Below, piece after piece: positions 1 to 9,275 of a stretch of DNA of 64,000 nucleotides (positions are counted from its first letter, which is position 1; every line of letters starts with the position of its first letter). The translations under genes and the position numbers were made by a program. Location of the stretch: positions 1-64,000 of the forward strand of contig UCEZ01000035.1 in NCBI GenBank assembly GCA_900471525.1, in the 5' to 3' direction. Under the pieces are notes generated by a model that saw only the letters and a program-made list of their open reading frames with translations, was not told where the DNA came from and did no database searches. This DNA is from Hyphomicrobiales bacterium. GTDB lineage: Bacteria; Pseudomonadota; Alphaproteobacteria; Rhizobiales; Rhizobiaceae.

Positions 1-491
<491 letters not shown>

Positions 492-525
492 TTACAAAAA
501 AGGGATAGAAAGAAACGACCGGCTA

Positions 526-822
526 TCAGCCGATCACGCCCATGATGTCGGCTTCCTTCATGATCAAAAGCTCTTCACCGTTGAGCTTGACTTCGGAGCC
601 CGACCACTTGCCGAACAGAATGCGGTCGCCAGCCTTGACGTCGAGCGCGATCAGCTTGCCGCTATCGTCACGAATGCCCCTGCCGACGGCAACGATTTCG
701 CCTTCCTGCGGCTTTTCCTTGGCGGTATCCGGAATGATGATGCCGCCCTTGGTCTTTGCTTCAGCCTCGATACGGCGCACGACGACGCGATCGTGCAGCG
801 GACGAAATTTGGTATCAGCCAT
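526..822 (-). CDS. groES: GroES co-chaperonin
   Basis: A 98-residue protein of normal GroES length. It forms the heptameric lid of GroEL. The family signature is clear: [12 protein letters not shown] near the N-terminus, the mobile loop around [20 protein letters not shown], and [15 protein letters not shown] later. It is first in the groESL operon and is preceded by a CIRCE element 53 bp upstream of its ATG, so HrcA-mediated heat-shock repression is expected from family knowledge. Confidence 0.98.
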   Translation of the reverse strand: MADTKFRPLHDRVVVRRIEAEAKTKGGIIIPDTAKEKPQEGEIVAVGRGIRDDSGKLIALDVKAGDRILFGKWSGSEVKLNGEELLIMKEADIMGVIG

Positions 823-874
823 TTTGGGTTCCTTAGCGGGATCGTAGCCGAATGGCTTCTCCCATCGATTAACA

Positions 875-901
875 CTAGCACTCTCTACCTTAGAGTGCTA
901 G
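875..901 (-). promoter_or_regulatory. CIRCE operator (HrcA binding site)
   Basis: A perfect 9-bp inverted repeat, CTAGCACTC and GAGTGCTAG, is separated by 9 bp. This matches the CIRCE arrangement TTAGCACTC-N9-GAGTGCTAA apart from the outermost base of each arm. It sits just upstream of groES in the 5' untranslated or promoter region, where HrcA normally represses groESL. Confidence 0.93.
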
Positions 902-1016
902 CGATCATTCGGCAGCAGGCGACAATGATAATCCCGTGTAGCCAAATATTTAAAACATCGGTCCGGTTTAGTATGCTAGAGAGACGCGGCTATCCGATTA
1001 ATACGGGAGGCCCGCA

Positions 1017-1136
1017 ATGAAATCGTTCTTCGATTCTATTTATCACTCTGACTATGTGCTTTTTCTCATCAAGTGGACATTGGCGTTGTCCTTGGTGCTT
1101 GGCGCGTATCTGGCGCTACACGAGGCATATTTCTAG
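1017..1136 (+). CDS. 39-residue single-span membrane microprotein
   Basis: A short reading frame starts at ATG 1017 behind a GGGAGG ribosome site at 1005-1010. It encodes MKSFFDSIYHSDYVLFLIKW followed by a hydrophobic stretch ending HEAYF. Residues about 14-34 form a probable transmembrane helix. The function is not recognised. It is divergent from groES. The good ribosome site and membrane-like composition favour a real gene, but nothing else confirms it. Confidence 0.5.
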   Translation: MKSFFDSIYHSDYVLFLIKWTLALSLVLGAYLALHEAYF

Positions 1137-1230
1137 AGAATTTGTTCGGCTGACCTTCCTTTTACGTCCACCAATTCGCACGTGACGACGCGCGCCGTCA
1201 GTTTCCTGAAGCGCACAAAGGCTCATTGAG

Positions 1231-1347
1231 ATGATTAAGTTTCGCCCAAAGACTGAAGCTGAAGAGAAGAAGCAACCCGCTGCCCCTGCGCCAGGCAAGC
1301 CCGACACCGCGAAGTTTCCGGATGCGAAGAAGTCCGCAGCCGACTAA
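1231..1347 (+). CDS. 38-residue Lys/Ala/Pro-rich hypothetical protein
   Basis: ATG 1231 opens a short frame, MIKFRPKTEAEEKKQPAAPA, continuing with a lysine-, alanine- and proline-rich tail that ends KKSAAD. The composition suggests a soluble disordered peptide. The upstream ribosome site is weak (a loose TTGAG). No family is recognised. Confidence 0.35.
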   Translation: MIKFRPKTEAEEKKQPAAPAPGKPDTAKFPDAKKSAAD

Positions 1348-1426
1348 ACGCGCGCGGGTTTGTACCAAGAAGCCCAGCGGCCGCCGAGGCTTCCAAGAAC
1401 GCGCCCCAGCCGGGGAGATAACGCCC

Positions 1427-1711
1427 GTGAGATTATCTGAAATTACGCGACCACGATATCAATGGCGGCCGCTGGAGCTCTCTCCGGAAAATGATTTTAT
1501 CGGCTTCGACGGAGAGATCCTGATCGGGCGGATATTTCTGGAGCCACGACCACGGTTCAAGAGGTTGTGGCATTGGTCGAATATCAGGAGCGAAACTGCC
1601 CTTGCTTCGCAAGGCTACGCCGCATCAGCCGACCTTGCTGCCGTCACCGTCGAGGCGTTGTATGACGAACTCAGGGCTTTCGAAGGAAACGCGTTGGCAA
1701 AAAGCCAATAA
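1427..1711 (+). CDS. Conserved hypothetical protein, 94 aa
   Basis: I chose the GTG at 1427 because GGGGAGA lies at 1412-1418, about eight bases upstream, and the frame upstream of it looks non-coding. The protein begins VRLSEITRPRYQWRPLEL and contains FIGFDGEILIGRIF and a C-terminal helix ending LRAFEGNALAKSQ. It resembles small rhizobial proteins of unknown role; no catalytic motif is visible. Confidence 0.55.
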   Translation: MRLSEITRPRYQWRPLELSPENDFIGFDGEILIGRIFLEPRPRFKRLWHWSNIRSETALASQGYAASADLAAVTVEALYDELRAFEGNALAKSQ

Positions 1712-1820
1712 GCCGTTGATACTGATCAGCCTCCGTAGCGTGTTGCCCGATCGAGCATTCGACGGTCACCGAGCAAACGAAAATTCGTACCGTTCGGGAT
1801 GTCTCAACAGGAGGAATTTC

Positions 1821-2036
1821 ATGAACGTTGATTTCGCAATTACCGGACGCCATGTGCACGAGATCAAAGCGGTGCTTCAATCCGTGGGAATTAACGAGGG
1901 AACCGAGCACGACGCACTGCCGTTCAACCCCGCAAGTGGCCATCACACGTTCGCGTTTCGCAACAAGCAAGCCGCTCTCGAAGCGAAAACAACCTGGGAA
2001 AACCATATCAAGCAACCCGCTCATTCGCATCGCTGA
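1821..2036 (+). CDS. Hypothetical protein, 71 aa
   Basis: ATG 1821 follows a strong AGGAGG at 1809-1814. The product starts MNVDFAITGRHVHEIKAVLQ and ends with a histidine-rich KQPAHSHR. It has no membrane segment or signal peptide and looks like a small soluble alpha/beta protein. Function unknown. Confidence 0.55.
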   Translation: MNVDFAITGRHVHEIKAVLQSVGINEGTEHDALPFNPASGHHTFAFRNKQAALEAKTTWENHIKQPAHSHR

Positions 2037-2156
2037 TCCTGTACGTCCGAGCGTCATGAACATTGGGGCGAGGTTGTGCGAAACGAGAAGCACGACACCA
2101 CGACTTCAGTCTTTTGATCTGCCGGATGTGATGTGTCCGGCACGATTGCATATGCG

Positions 2157-2636
2157 CTATTTTGGAAAATCCCGGGTGAATGCATCGAGCACGTCGATGA
2201 GGACTTCATTCACTTTATCCGTGGTGAAATCGTTCAGGCTGATCACGTTGTGCCCGACGGATACGCTTTGCGCGGATGATCGGCGATAGTGCTGAAACTG
2301 GATATGATCCTCTGTCAAGCTGACGGCGCTTCTGATGGAGCGGCCGGAGATTTCGCTTGCGATTTCCATGTCGACTTTTGACGAGGTCCCCGGAGCCGGC
2401 TCCGTAAGTCGCATTTTCGGCATATCGGCCATCTGAAGTTTCTGGTTCAAGACCTCGATCGCGCTCTCAATCTTGGGGCGGAAGATCTGCACCCAATTGT
2501 CCTCCACCCATTGTTTTCGATCCGCCCTTCTGGATTTGGCCAGCTCAACCTCTTGCTGCTTTCGTCTTGCTTCGCTCTCAATGCGGCTTCCCAGTGCAAG
2601 AAGTTTATTCAGGCGCTCATCGGTGAATTTGGACAT
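2157..2636 (-). CDS. Hypothetical coiled-coil protein, 159 aa
   Basis: The ATG at 2636 (MSKFTDERLNKLLALGSRI) is preferred to the in-frame ATG at 2642 because GAGG lies six bases before it. Residues about 15-70 are charged and helix-forming and probably a coiled coil. The C-terminal half includes VISLNDFTTDKVNEVLIDVL. No signal peptide is seen. The family is not recognised; it appears cytoplasmic. Confidence 0.6.
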   Translation of the reverse strand: MSKFTDERLNKLLALGSRIESEARRKQQEVELAKSRRADRKQWVEDNWVQIFRPKIESAIEVLNQKLQMADMPKMRLTEPAPGTSSKVDMEIASEISGRSIRSAVSLTEDHIQFQHYRRSSAQSVSVGHNVISLNDFTTDKVNEVLIDVLDAFTRDFPK

Positions 2637-2894
2637 GGTCATCCTCTGAAATATTAAAACAGACGGCTGGCAATCGAAATTGCAAAAAATCAGAGGCAAC
2701 TCAGCATGGTGGCCTAAAATCTTCCCGTTCCTAAGCAGGGTGAGAGACAGCGACAGCGCGACGGCGCTCTCTGCCGTTCGAAGACGATGCCGTCGATGCC
2801 AACTACCAATGCGGCTGCACCGAATAATTGGAAAGACGGTCGTTGCAGTGTCTGGCGGAAACCGATGGGCTTCATCTGCGCCCATCGACCGTTT

Positions 2895-3281
2895 TCACAG
2901 AGTCTTGGTAATCTCAAGTTCGCACGATTTTGCCAGTTCGGTGTTTGGCTTGTCTGCACCGAGCGGGGTTGCCCAACCGGCTTTTTCCACGATGCCACTG
3001 CGGGAATATGCGCCGGCAGCTTTGAGTTCGGCCAGCACGGCAGCAGCCAATGGATCGGCCTTGGATTTTTCGACGCAATAGGGCGTCAGGGCCGTTGCAA
3101 TCCCAAAGGACGTTTCGGTTGCGGAATTCTTTCGCGACGTGCCGCCGGTCACCCAGCCGCCCCATGTAAAACCAACGATGGCCATAGCGATAGCGCCGAC
3201 GACGGCGCCGTTCAGGGCGGGCTTCGTCCAGGTGGGGATATCCAAGGTATGATCCAATCTTTTGAGAAAGCCGAAACACAT
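2895..3281 (-). CDS. Conserved single-TM hypothetical protein, 128 aa
   Basis: The start is taken at ATG 3281 (MCFGFLKRLDHTLDIPTWTK). A transmembrane helix follows (NGAVVGAIAMAIVGFTWGGW, about residues 23-42), then a soluble domain with YCVEKSKADPLAAAVLAELK and a C-terminus ending ELEITKTL. The layout, an N-terminal anchor with a probably periplasmic domain, is typical of small rhizobial membrane proteins. No ribosome site is obvious, so the start is uncertain. Confidence 0.6.
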   Translation of the reverse strand: MCFGFLKRLDHTLDIPTWTKPALNGAVVGAIAMAIVGFTWGGWVTGGTSRKNSATETSFGIATALTPYCVEKSKADPLAAAVLAELKAAGAYSRSGIVEKAGWATPLGADKPNTELAKSCELEITKTL

Positions 3282-3813
3282 GATTGCATGCCGGAACCTA
3301 TCGATAGCACCAACTGCAGATTTCTTTGCATCAAATCGAGCATCACGGCAGCCCCCCGAGGAACGCGCGTGCCCAAGGAGGTTACGACAAGAGGCATTGG
3401 GGCCGGCCAGCAATCACCGTTGGAGCTAGGTCGAGGCTGTCGAGCATCACGATCAAGAAATGATGGATACCCGCAAAATGAGGTCAAGGTAACCGGCATG
3501 GTGGCAGGCCAGCTTTCGGGCGTCGCCAACGACGTAACTAGAAGCCACTGCCCCGCCATCCGTCTAGACGTAGCCCACATGATCCGAACGCTGAAGATCC
3601 TGCTCGGTACCAACGACGAAGTGATCGGCAAAACCTAGGCCGATTGATACGCTCCTTGTCCTCGTGAATTAACCGCATGCCGACCAATTATCTTCACCGG
3701 CACATCGGGTATCTTTTGCGGTATATTGGGGGAAGGCAGGCGTGAGGAGGACGATGTCGTGCTGGCAATTCTTATTGGCGCATACTGTCCCGTCGCCGGC
3801 AGGAGGAACCAAC
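3282..3813. other. No supported gene
   Basis: Both strands have open frames here but none has a convincing start, ribosome site or recognisable domain. The frames on opposite strands mirror each other in the way expected of GC-rich non-coding DNA. Confidence 0.5.
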
Positions 3814-4017
3814 ATGCAGCCGATCAAGGCCCCGAAGCAGGCTGGCGACTACGACGACCGATTTCTCGATTGTCAGGAAGCGATTGAGAATAAGATTCAA
3901 CAGGTCATGGAAGAAGCAATCCGCGCCGGATGGACGCGTGAAGAGGCGGCAGCGGCACTCGTCGAAGTCGCGGATTTGGTGATGGAACTGGCGATCGAAA
4001 ATAGGAAGGACGCGTGA
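3814..4017 (+). CDS. Small helical hypothetical protein, 67 aa
   Basis: ATG 3814 is preceded by AGGAGG at 3801-3806. The product has a helix-rich core, DCQEAIENKIQQVMEEAIRA, followed by GWTREEAAAALVEVADLVME. This pattern is common in small rhizobial proteins of unknown function. It is soluble with no signal peptide. Confidence 0.65.
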   Translation: MQPIKAPKQAGDYDDRFLDCQEAIENKIQQVMEEAIRAGWTREEAAAALVEVADLVMELAIENRKDA

Positions 4018-4270
4018 AGTGCGCATCGTTCGTAAAGGAGCGCGGTCGCGGATCGCCGATTGGCGCTGCTGCGATCACCTTGCGGTCGACGGTTGGGATG
4101 GGCGATCCACCCCGAGAAAGTTGCTCGGCTGATTGTCAGGCTCTGGCAGAATATAATTTGATGTTTGCTAATATTATCAGGAACGCGCACTGTTGCGTTT
4201 CTGGCAGCTATCAATACGGGCGCTGTCGCTTCGGGGGTTATTCCCCCTGCCCCAACATAGGGAGGACGTG

Positions 4271-4312
4271 ATGTCTTCCGCATTCAAACAACTTCGCGAC
4301 TACGACTATTAA
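4271..4312 (+). other. 13-codon leader-like reading frame
   Basis: ATG 4271 directly follows a strong GGGAGGA ribosome site at about 4260-4265 and encodes MSSAFKQLRDYDY. About 50 bp downstream lies a good intrinsic terminator, and no larger gene follows on this strand. It may be a very small translated peptide or part of a short regulatory transcript; this is inference from spacing only. Confidence 0.3.
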
Positions 4313-4361
4313 GACTTTTGACCACGGATGTACTGGCACTGGTGTAGAAGCGATAATGAGG

Positions 4362-4394
4362 AAGGTCGGTGCGGTTTCGCCCCGGCCTTTTTTG
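4362..4394 (+). terminator. Intrinsic terminator
   Basis: An eight-pair GC-rich stem (AAGGTCGG pairing with CCGGCCTT, with one G-T pair) is followed directly by a T run. It would end a short + strand transcript that includes the 13-codon frame at 4271. Confidence 0.7.
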
Positions 4395-4685
4395 TTGTCA
4401 CCTCGCTGCTCCGCGGAACTGTCGTGAAATCAGCGTTCCCCACCCTCAGCGCCGGTATTCGATCACAGGAGATCCGGGTGCCGCAACTGATTTCCTTCGA
4501 CGGATTGCACTCTATATCTGTGCCTCGATAGGAACTATCTCGATGGGGATGCAAACCGCAGACCCGTTGATAACAGCCGTCCGCCCGCTGCTGCAACAAC
4601 CGCTCCGACCCCTTCAAAATGCAATGCAAGAAGGGATTTGCCGATGCAATCGCGGCAGCGAATGGCTACGCACGAGATCGGGCTC

Positions 4686-5777
4686 TCAATATCCCGTCAT
4701 TTCGAGATAGCCCCGACCGCCATGCGTGCCTTCGAAGCGCATCGGTCCTTCCCAATAGGGCGTCCGCGTTGCCATCCAGGCCCGTGGATTTAGCACACTC
4801 GTCGTCACATCCAGCCCAAGAGATGGCAGCTCGATACGCCATACGATAGGGATCTTGCGCCCGGCGACATCGGCCGTTTCGAGCGGCATTACCTTGAGTT
4901 CTCCCGGAGCCCGCGGCGCCGGCTTTCCATCCGCCGAAATCCAGGTAGCGGACGTGTAGCCTTGGCCGCTGTCGCGCAGTCGAAAACCCATCAACTTTTC
5001 GCCGGATTCGAAATGCAGCGAGAACCAGTCCCAACCTGTTTGATCCGCCGCAAGCGGCTGCGACGACCATTCCCGATCCAACCATGCCTGACCGGTAACA
5101 GCGATTTCCCCTTCGGGAAGCGTGAGCGTACCTTCGACGGTGTAGAATGGCTGCGAGTAATAATAGCTGGCCTGCCCCGCGGCAGACTTCACCGAATATC
5201 CGCCCTGTCCCTGGGCGACGATCGGACCTTTAGCCTGAAGCTGGAGGTTATAGCGGAAATCCTTGCCCGAGGCGTGAAGCACGGCTTCTGAGAGCTCGTC
5301 AACGTTACTGGGGGAAGCCGGTGAAAGGCGCTGCATCCGCCAGTCGTCGATCCATGCCTCGAAAGGTGCGGCAGTGACGCCAGCCTGTCCCGTTCCACCG
5401 CGCGAAAGGCGCTCGGCAAAGTAATGCTTTTCCGGCGTCGTCACCGCCGCATGCCCCATCCAGACCTGCGGGCTCGACCAGCCGTTCTTCTGGCCTGGCA
5501 CAAGGCCCGAGCGGAAAAGCGTCCACTGTACGCCATAATCGGTGCCGTCAGCCGCCTTAAGGTTGGCGGTCAGATACCACCACTCGATGCGATAATCAGG
5601 ATGCGGTCCATGATCGGCCGGAAAGCTGAACGAGGTACCGAGTTGGGGGATCGCGAAACCTTCCGCCGTCGTGCCGAGGCCGGCAAACCCTTGCGCCTCG
5701 ACCGGGTTTCGCAAGGCGATACCGCTCAGCATGAGGGCGATGGCGCACAGGCCTAAAAGCCAAGGCTTAGCGTTCAT
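4686..5777 (-). CDS. AttH/CrtC-family lipocalin-like secreted protein
   Basis: A 363-residue protein with an N-terminal signal sequence (MNAKPWLLGLCAIALMLSGI, mature from about residue 30). The CrtC/AttH lipocalin-like fold is suggested by DYRIEWWYLTANLKAADG near residue 60 and by HFESGEKLMGFRLRDSG and PYWEGPMRFEG later. The ATG at 5777 overlaps the stop of the upstream permease, so the two are translationally coupled. In AttEFGH-type systems this protein accompanies the ABC transporter. It probably acts in the periplasm; the ligand is unknown. Confidence 0.88.
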   Translation of the reverse strand: MNAKPWLLGLCAIALMLSGIALRNPVEAQGFAGLGTTAEGFAIPQLGTSFSFPADHGPHPDYRIEWWYLTANLKAADGTDYGVQWTLFRSGLVPGQKNGWSSPQVWMGHAAVTTPEKHYFAERLSRGGTGQAGVTAAPFEAWIDDWRMQRLSPASPSNVDELSEAVLHASGKDFRYNLQLQAKGPIVAQGQGGYSVKSAAGQASYYYSQPFYTVEGTLTLPEGEIAVTGQAWLDREWSSQPLAADQTGWDWFSLHFESGEKLMGFRLRDSGQGYTSATWISADGKPAPRAPGELKVMPLETADVAGRKIPIVWRIELPSLGLDVTTSVLNPRAWMATRTPYWEGPMRFEGTHGGRGYLEMTGY

Positions 5778-8175
5778 TGGCAAACACCTTAAGAAGATCG
5801 GCGGGCGCAATCGCAGCCAGCCGCCGCAGCGGGATCAGCGCCGAAAGCAGGGCGGCAGCAAGCGCCAGCGCGCCGAGGCGCAGCCAATCCGCCGGGAACA
5901 GATAAATCGGCAGCCGCCATCCGAATGCCTCGACATTGACGATGACAAGCAGAACCCAGGCGAGACCAAGACCGACTGGCAGTGCCGCGACCAGGGTGGT
6001 GACGGCAAGAACCATGGTTCTCGCCAGTTCGAGGAGAACCAGATGTCGTCGTGTCAACCCCATCGCCCAGACCGGTGCAAGCTGCGGCAACCGCATCCCC
6101 GAAAGTGTCATCAGGCTTGCGAACATCGCCAGACCCGCGACGCCGAGCGTTAGCACATTCAACGTGGCAGTTACCGCAAACGTCTGCTCGAAGATCTGCA
6201 GCGACCGCCGCTTCAGGCTCGCCTGATCAACGAGATTTTGGGACGGAAGATCGAACGCGTTGCGAAGCTCAACGGCGAGACCCGCCGCATCCGGCGGCGA
6301 CAAACGCAGACCATATCGAAGCCGCGACACATCCGGATAATGCGTTATCAGCGCATCGATACCGACGATCACTTGTCCCGTCGGATTGCCGTAATCGGAA
6401 TAGACGCCTGCTAGCAGGGTGTCCCAGCCTCCGGGCAGAAGGAGCCTGTCGCCGACAACGAGGTTATCGCGGCGTGCTAGCTGTTCGTTGACCAGCGCGG
6501 CCTCGCCGCGCGCAACCTGATCCCAGACGTCGGGGAGCGCTTCAAGCAGCGGCCAGTTGTCACGATAGGTCGAATGATCCGCCATGCCGTAGATTTCCGC
6601 CGGTTGCTCGTTGACCGTGCCATTCACGCTCCAGATCGGCAGTACCGCGTCCACCTTCGGGCGGAGCCACTGGCGTAGCGCCTGCGCCTCAGTCTCGCTA
6701 CGCGCAGTCACATAAAGCTCGGCAGCCAGCCGCTGATCCAGCCAGCCGGCGAAGGTCAGGCGGAAGCTCGATACCATCGTGCCGACGCCCACATTGGCCG
6801 AGAGAGCCAGGAGCAGTGCCATCAGAGCCAGCGAAAGACCTGGAAGCTGCTGGCGTGTATCGGCCCAGAACCATTGCGCGACAGGCCGAGATGCCCATCT
6901 CTGCATCAGAGCCAGGAACAGTGCGAGGACAACCGGCAGCAGCAGCGCAGCACCCAGCAGCAAACCGCCAAGAATGGCAAACCCCACGACCAGCCCCGCC
7001 CCCCAAAGGCCGAGCCCGATCGTCGTGGCAAAAAGGCCGAGCGCGGCAAAGGCCTGGAACCGCAATGCGGTTTCGGAGGCGCGCGCCCAGGCGCGCGGTT
7101 GCGCCGGCGCCAGCAACGGCATGCGCCACACCCGCCAGAGGCTCTGCGCGGCAGAAACGAGCGTGCCGGCCACGGCGATCCCCAGACCCGTCACCCACCA
7201 TTGCGGACGCAATGTGAGCATGCCGGGTACGCTTGCGCCGTAAAGCCCCTGCAGGGTGGCCCCGACGCCGGGAAGAAGGAACGAGGCCACGAGATAGCCG
7301 ATCGCCACGCCGACGATGCCGGCCACCAGCGCAAGCATGATGAGCTCGGCCAAAAGAAGACCGGCCAGCGCGCGCGCCGATAATCCTAGCGAACGAAGTG
7401 TGCGAAAGGTCGGACGGCGCTGCTCGAAGGCAAGGCCGATTGCGGAATAGACGATGAAGAGGCCGACGGCGAAGGCAAGAAAGCCAAATGCGGTCAGGTT
7501 CAGATGGAAACTGTCTGTTAGCCTTGCCAGATCGCCTTGCGCATCTGGTTTCTTCAGTACCAGCTCAGGCGCGATTGCCGCAAGTGACGTGCGGCCTTCC
7601 GGCTGGTCCGGGGAGAGGATCAGCCGGCTGATCTGCCGGGGCTTTTCGAGTAGTCCCTGCGCAATCCCGATATCTGTTATGGCGATGCCAGGCAGCATAT
7701 TGGCCGCAATGCGTATTGGCGGCAGTTGCTGACCCGACAGCTGCACCGCGGTTTCGGGCGAAACGTAGATGAGCCCCGGCGGCATGATGAACTGAAGCAG
7801 ACCGTCGCCGCTTCCGAGATCGACTTGCTGCGCTTCAACCGGCAGGCTCAGCGGTTCGATGCCGATCATGCGCAACCGGATTGCGCCGAGACGCAGCTGT
7901 CCCTCGATGACGGGCGACACTAGCCACCCTGCCCGACGGAGTTCGACAAAAACGTGTTGCGGGATCTCTCCGCCGTCCGCCCGTACCAGTTGCTCCAGCC
8001 GGTCCTGGCCGAGAATGGAAGCGGCGCGATCATAACTGGCACGGGCTTCGGCATTGACCGCCTGAACCCCGGACCACAGCGCCGTCGCCAGCGCCAGGCC
8101 CATCAGCAGCATCAGCAGCTGCATCGGCCGGCGCCGCCAATGGGACAGCAAAGCAGACATGGCGGCTCGCCACAT
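5767..8175 (-). CDS. FtsX-like ABC transporter permease (AttF/G-type fusion)
   Basis: About 802 residues with many transmembrane helices in two FtsX-like blocks: an N-terminal anchor, three or four helices around residues 230-350, further pairs around 375-460, and four near the C-terminus (about 670-790). Large periplasmic domains lie between them. This is the MacB/FtsX exporter-type layout, as in lipoprotein or AttEFGH transporters. It begins at the ATG overlapping the TGA of the ATPase (GTG 8178 is an alternative) and overlaps the downstream AttH-like gene. All three genes form one operon. Confidence 0.9.
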   Translation of the reverse strand: MWRAAMSALLSHWRRRPMQLLMLLMGLALATALWSGVQAVNAEARASYDRAASILGQDRLEQLVRADGGEIPQHVFVELRRAGWLVSPVIEGQLRLGAIRLRMIGIEPLSLPVEAQQVDLGSGDGLLQFIMPPGLIYVSPETAVQLSGQQLPPIRIAANMLPGIAITDIGIAQGLLEKPRQISRLILSPDQPEGRTSLAAIAPELVLKKPDAQGDLARLTDSFHLNLTAFGFLAFAVGLFIVYSAIGLAFEQRRPTFRTLRSLGLSARALAGLLLAELIMLALVAGIVGVAIGYLVASFLLPGVGATLQGLYGASVPGMLTLRPQWWVTGLGIAVAGTLVSAAQSLWRVWRMPLLAPAQPRAWARASETALRFQAFAALGLFATTIGLGLWGAGLVVGFAILGGLLLGAALLLPVVLALFLALMQRWASRPVAQWFWADTRQQLPGLSLALMALLLALSANVGVGTMVSSFRLTFAGWLDQRLAAELYVTARSETEAQALRQWLRPKVDAVLPIWSVNGTVNEQPAEIYGMADHSTYRDNWPLLEALPDVWDQVARGEAALVNEQLARRDNLVVGDRLLLPGGWDTLLAGVYSDYGNPTGQVIVGIDALITHYPDVSRLRYGLRLSPPDAAGLAVELRNAFDLPSQNLVDQASLKRRSLQIFEQTFAVTATLNVLTLGVAGLAMFASLMTLSGMRLPQLAPVWAMGLTRRHLVLLELARTMVLAVTTLVAALPVGLGLAWVLLVIVNVEAFGWRLPIYLFPADWLRLGALALAAALLSALIPLRRLAAIAPADLLKVFANER

Positions 8176-8831
8176 CACGCGATCCGTCCGGAGCGGAGGT
8201 GTACGCGGGCATCCAGTCGTTCGGCAAGCCGCATGGAATGTGTAACCATCAGCAGGGCCGCCCCGGTCTCACTCACCAGCGACAGCATTAGCGCCAGAAC
8301 TGCATCGCCGGTCGTCTCGTCCAGATTGCCGGTCGGCTCGTCGGCCAACACAAGTTTTGGCCGTGCGGCCAATGTCCGCCCGATCGCTACGCGCTGCTGC
8401 TGCCCGCCGGATAACTGTTCCGGATAGCGCGTCAGCAAGGCACCTAGCCCAAGCCGTTCCGTCAGTTCCGTTTGCCAGGCGGGATCGTACCGGCCGGCAA
8501 GACGCGCGTGGAAGGCAAGGTTCGCGGCAATATCCAGCGACGGGATCAGGTTGAACTGCTGGAACACCAGCCCGACCACGGAACGGCGGAGGGCGGCGCG
8601 TCCGACATCGTTGAGCCGCGATATCTCTTGTCCGGCGATCTCTATCCGGCCGGAATCGGGATGATCAAGACCCGCGGCAAGGTGCAGGAGCGTGCTCTTT
8701 CCGCTGCCGGACTCGCCTGTCAGCGCAAGGCTTCTTCCAGCCTGCAGCGAAAGGTCGACGTCGTGCAGAACCTCAAGCGGACCTTCTGCAGTCTGGTAGG
8801 ATTTTGAAACACTTTGCAGCACGACGATCAT
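8175..8831 (-). CDS. ABC transporter ATP-binding protein (LolD/MacB type)
   Basis: A 218-residue ATPase with Walker A (GESGSGKSTLL, about residues 38-48), the Q-loop region (FQQFNLIPSL), the ABC signature LSGGQQQRVAIGRTL, Walker B (LVLADEPTGNLDE) and the H-loop (VTHS). Length and the DEPTGNLD motif are those of the LolD/MacB/FtsE exporter group. It energises the adjacent FtsX-like permease in the inner membrane. Confidence 0.95.
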   Translation of the reverse strand: MIVVLQSVSKSYQTAEGPLEVLHDVDLSLQAGRSLALTGESGSGKSTLLHLAAGLDHPDSGRIEIAGQEISRLNDVGRAALRRSVVGLVFQQFNLIPSLDIAANLAFHARLAGRYDPAWQTELTERLGLGALLTRYPEQLSGGQQQRVAIGRTLAARPKLVLADEPTGNLDETTGDAVLALMLSLVSETGAALLMVTHSMRLAERLDARVHLRSGRIA

Positions 8832-9275
8832 GGAGCTCCTATCGTTGCCCGATCACACGCAATTCCGTCATCGATACAGGTCGAAATTCTGAGAAGCCAT
8901 GACCATAGGAAAACGACGTGCCGATTGCTTCAGCATAGAACGAGAACGCGGCCAAGGACATTATGGGCTCGAGGACCGTTGAGGGCGGCCGACAAGGCTC
9001 CTAAATTGATGTGAAACCGTGCGGCCGCTTATAGGAGACGCCGTTCCGTTTGGGAGACTGACGACGGCAATCGAACTGGACCACCGACCAGGGGCGTAAC
9101 GAACCTGATTTCATGCGGCCATCGATGCATCGCAGTTATGCTGGTCAGGGTGAGGAGCGTGGTCTGAGGTTATTCCGTCGTGATTTCTTCGGGTCACATC
9201 TGGGCGCCTTGACCCTCCCTATCGGATCGATCGAGCAGCATCCGGTCCACAATCGTTGACCAACCCTTCGCGCTC
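8832..9275. other. Intergenic, no gene seen
   Basis: A divergent spacer between the ABC operon and the HAD phosphatase gene, which run in opposite directions. It probably holds both promoters. I see no coding frame, hairpin terminator or repeat. Confidence 0.5.

Noticed and set aside
3212-3631. 139-residue minus-strand frame
   Set aside because: No ribosome site, no domain, and composition typical of a shadow frame in GC-rich DNA.
4014-4271. 85-residue frame overlapping the small gene at 3814
   Set aside because: No ribosome site beyond the overlap and no recognisable fold; the downstream part is leader-like sequence.
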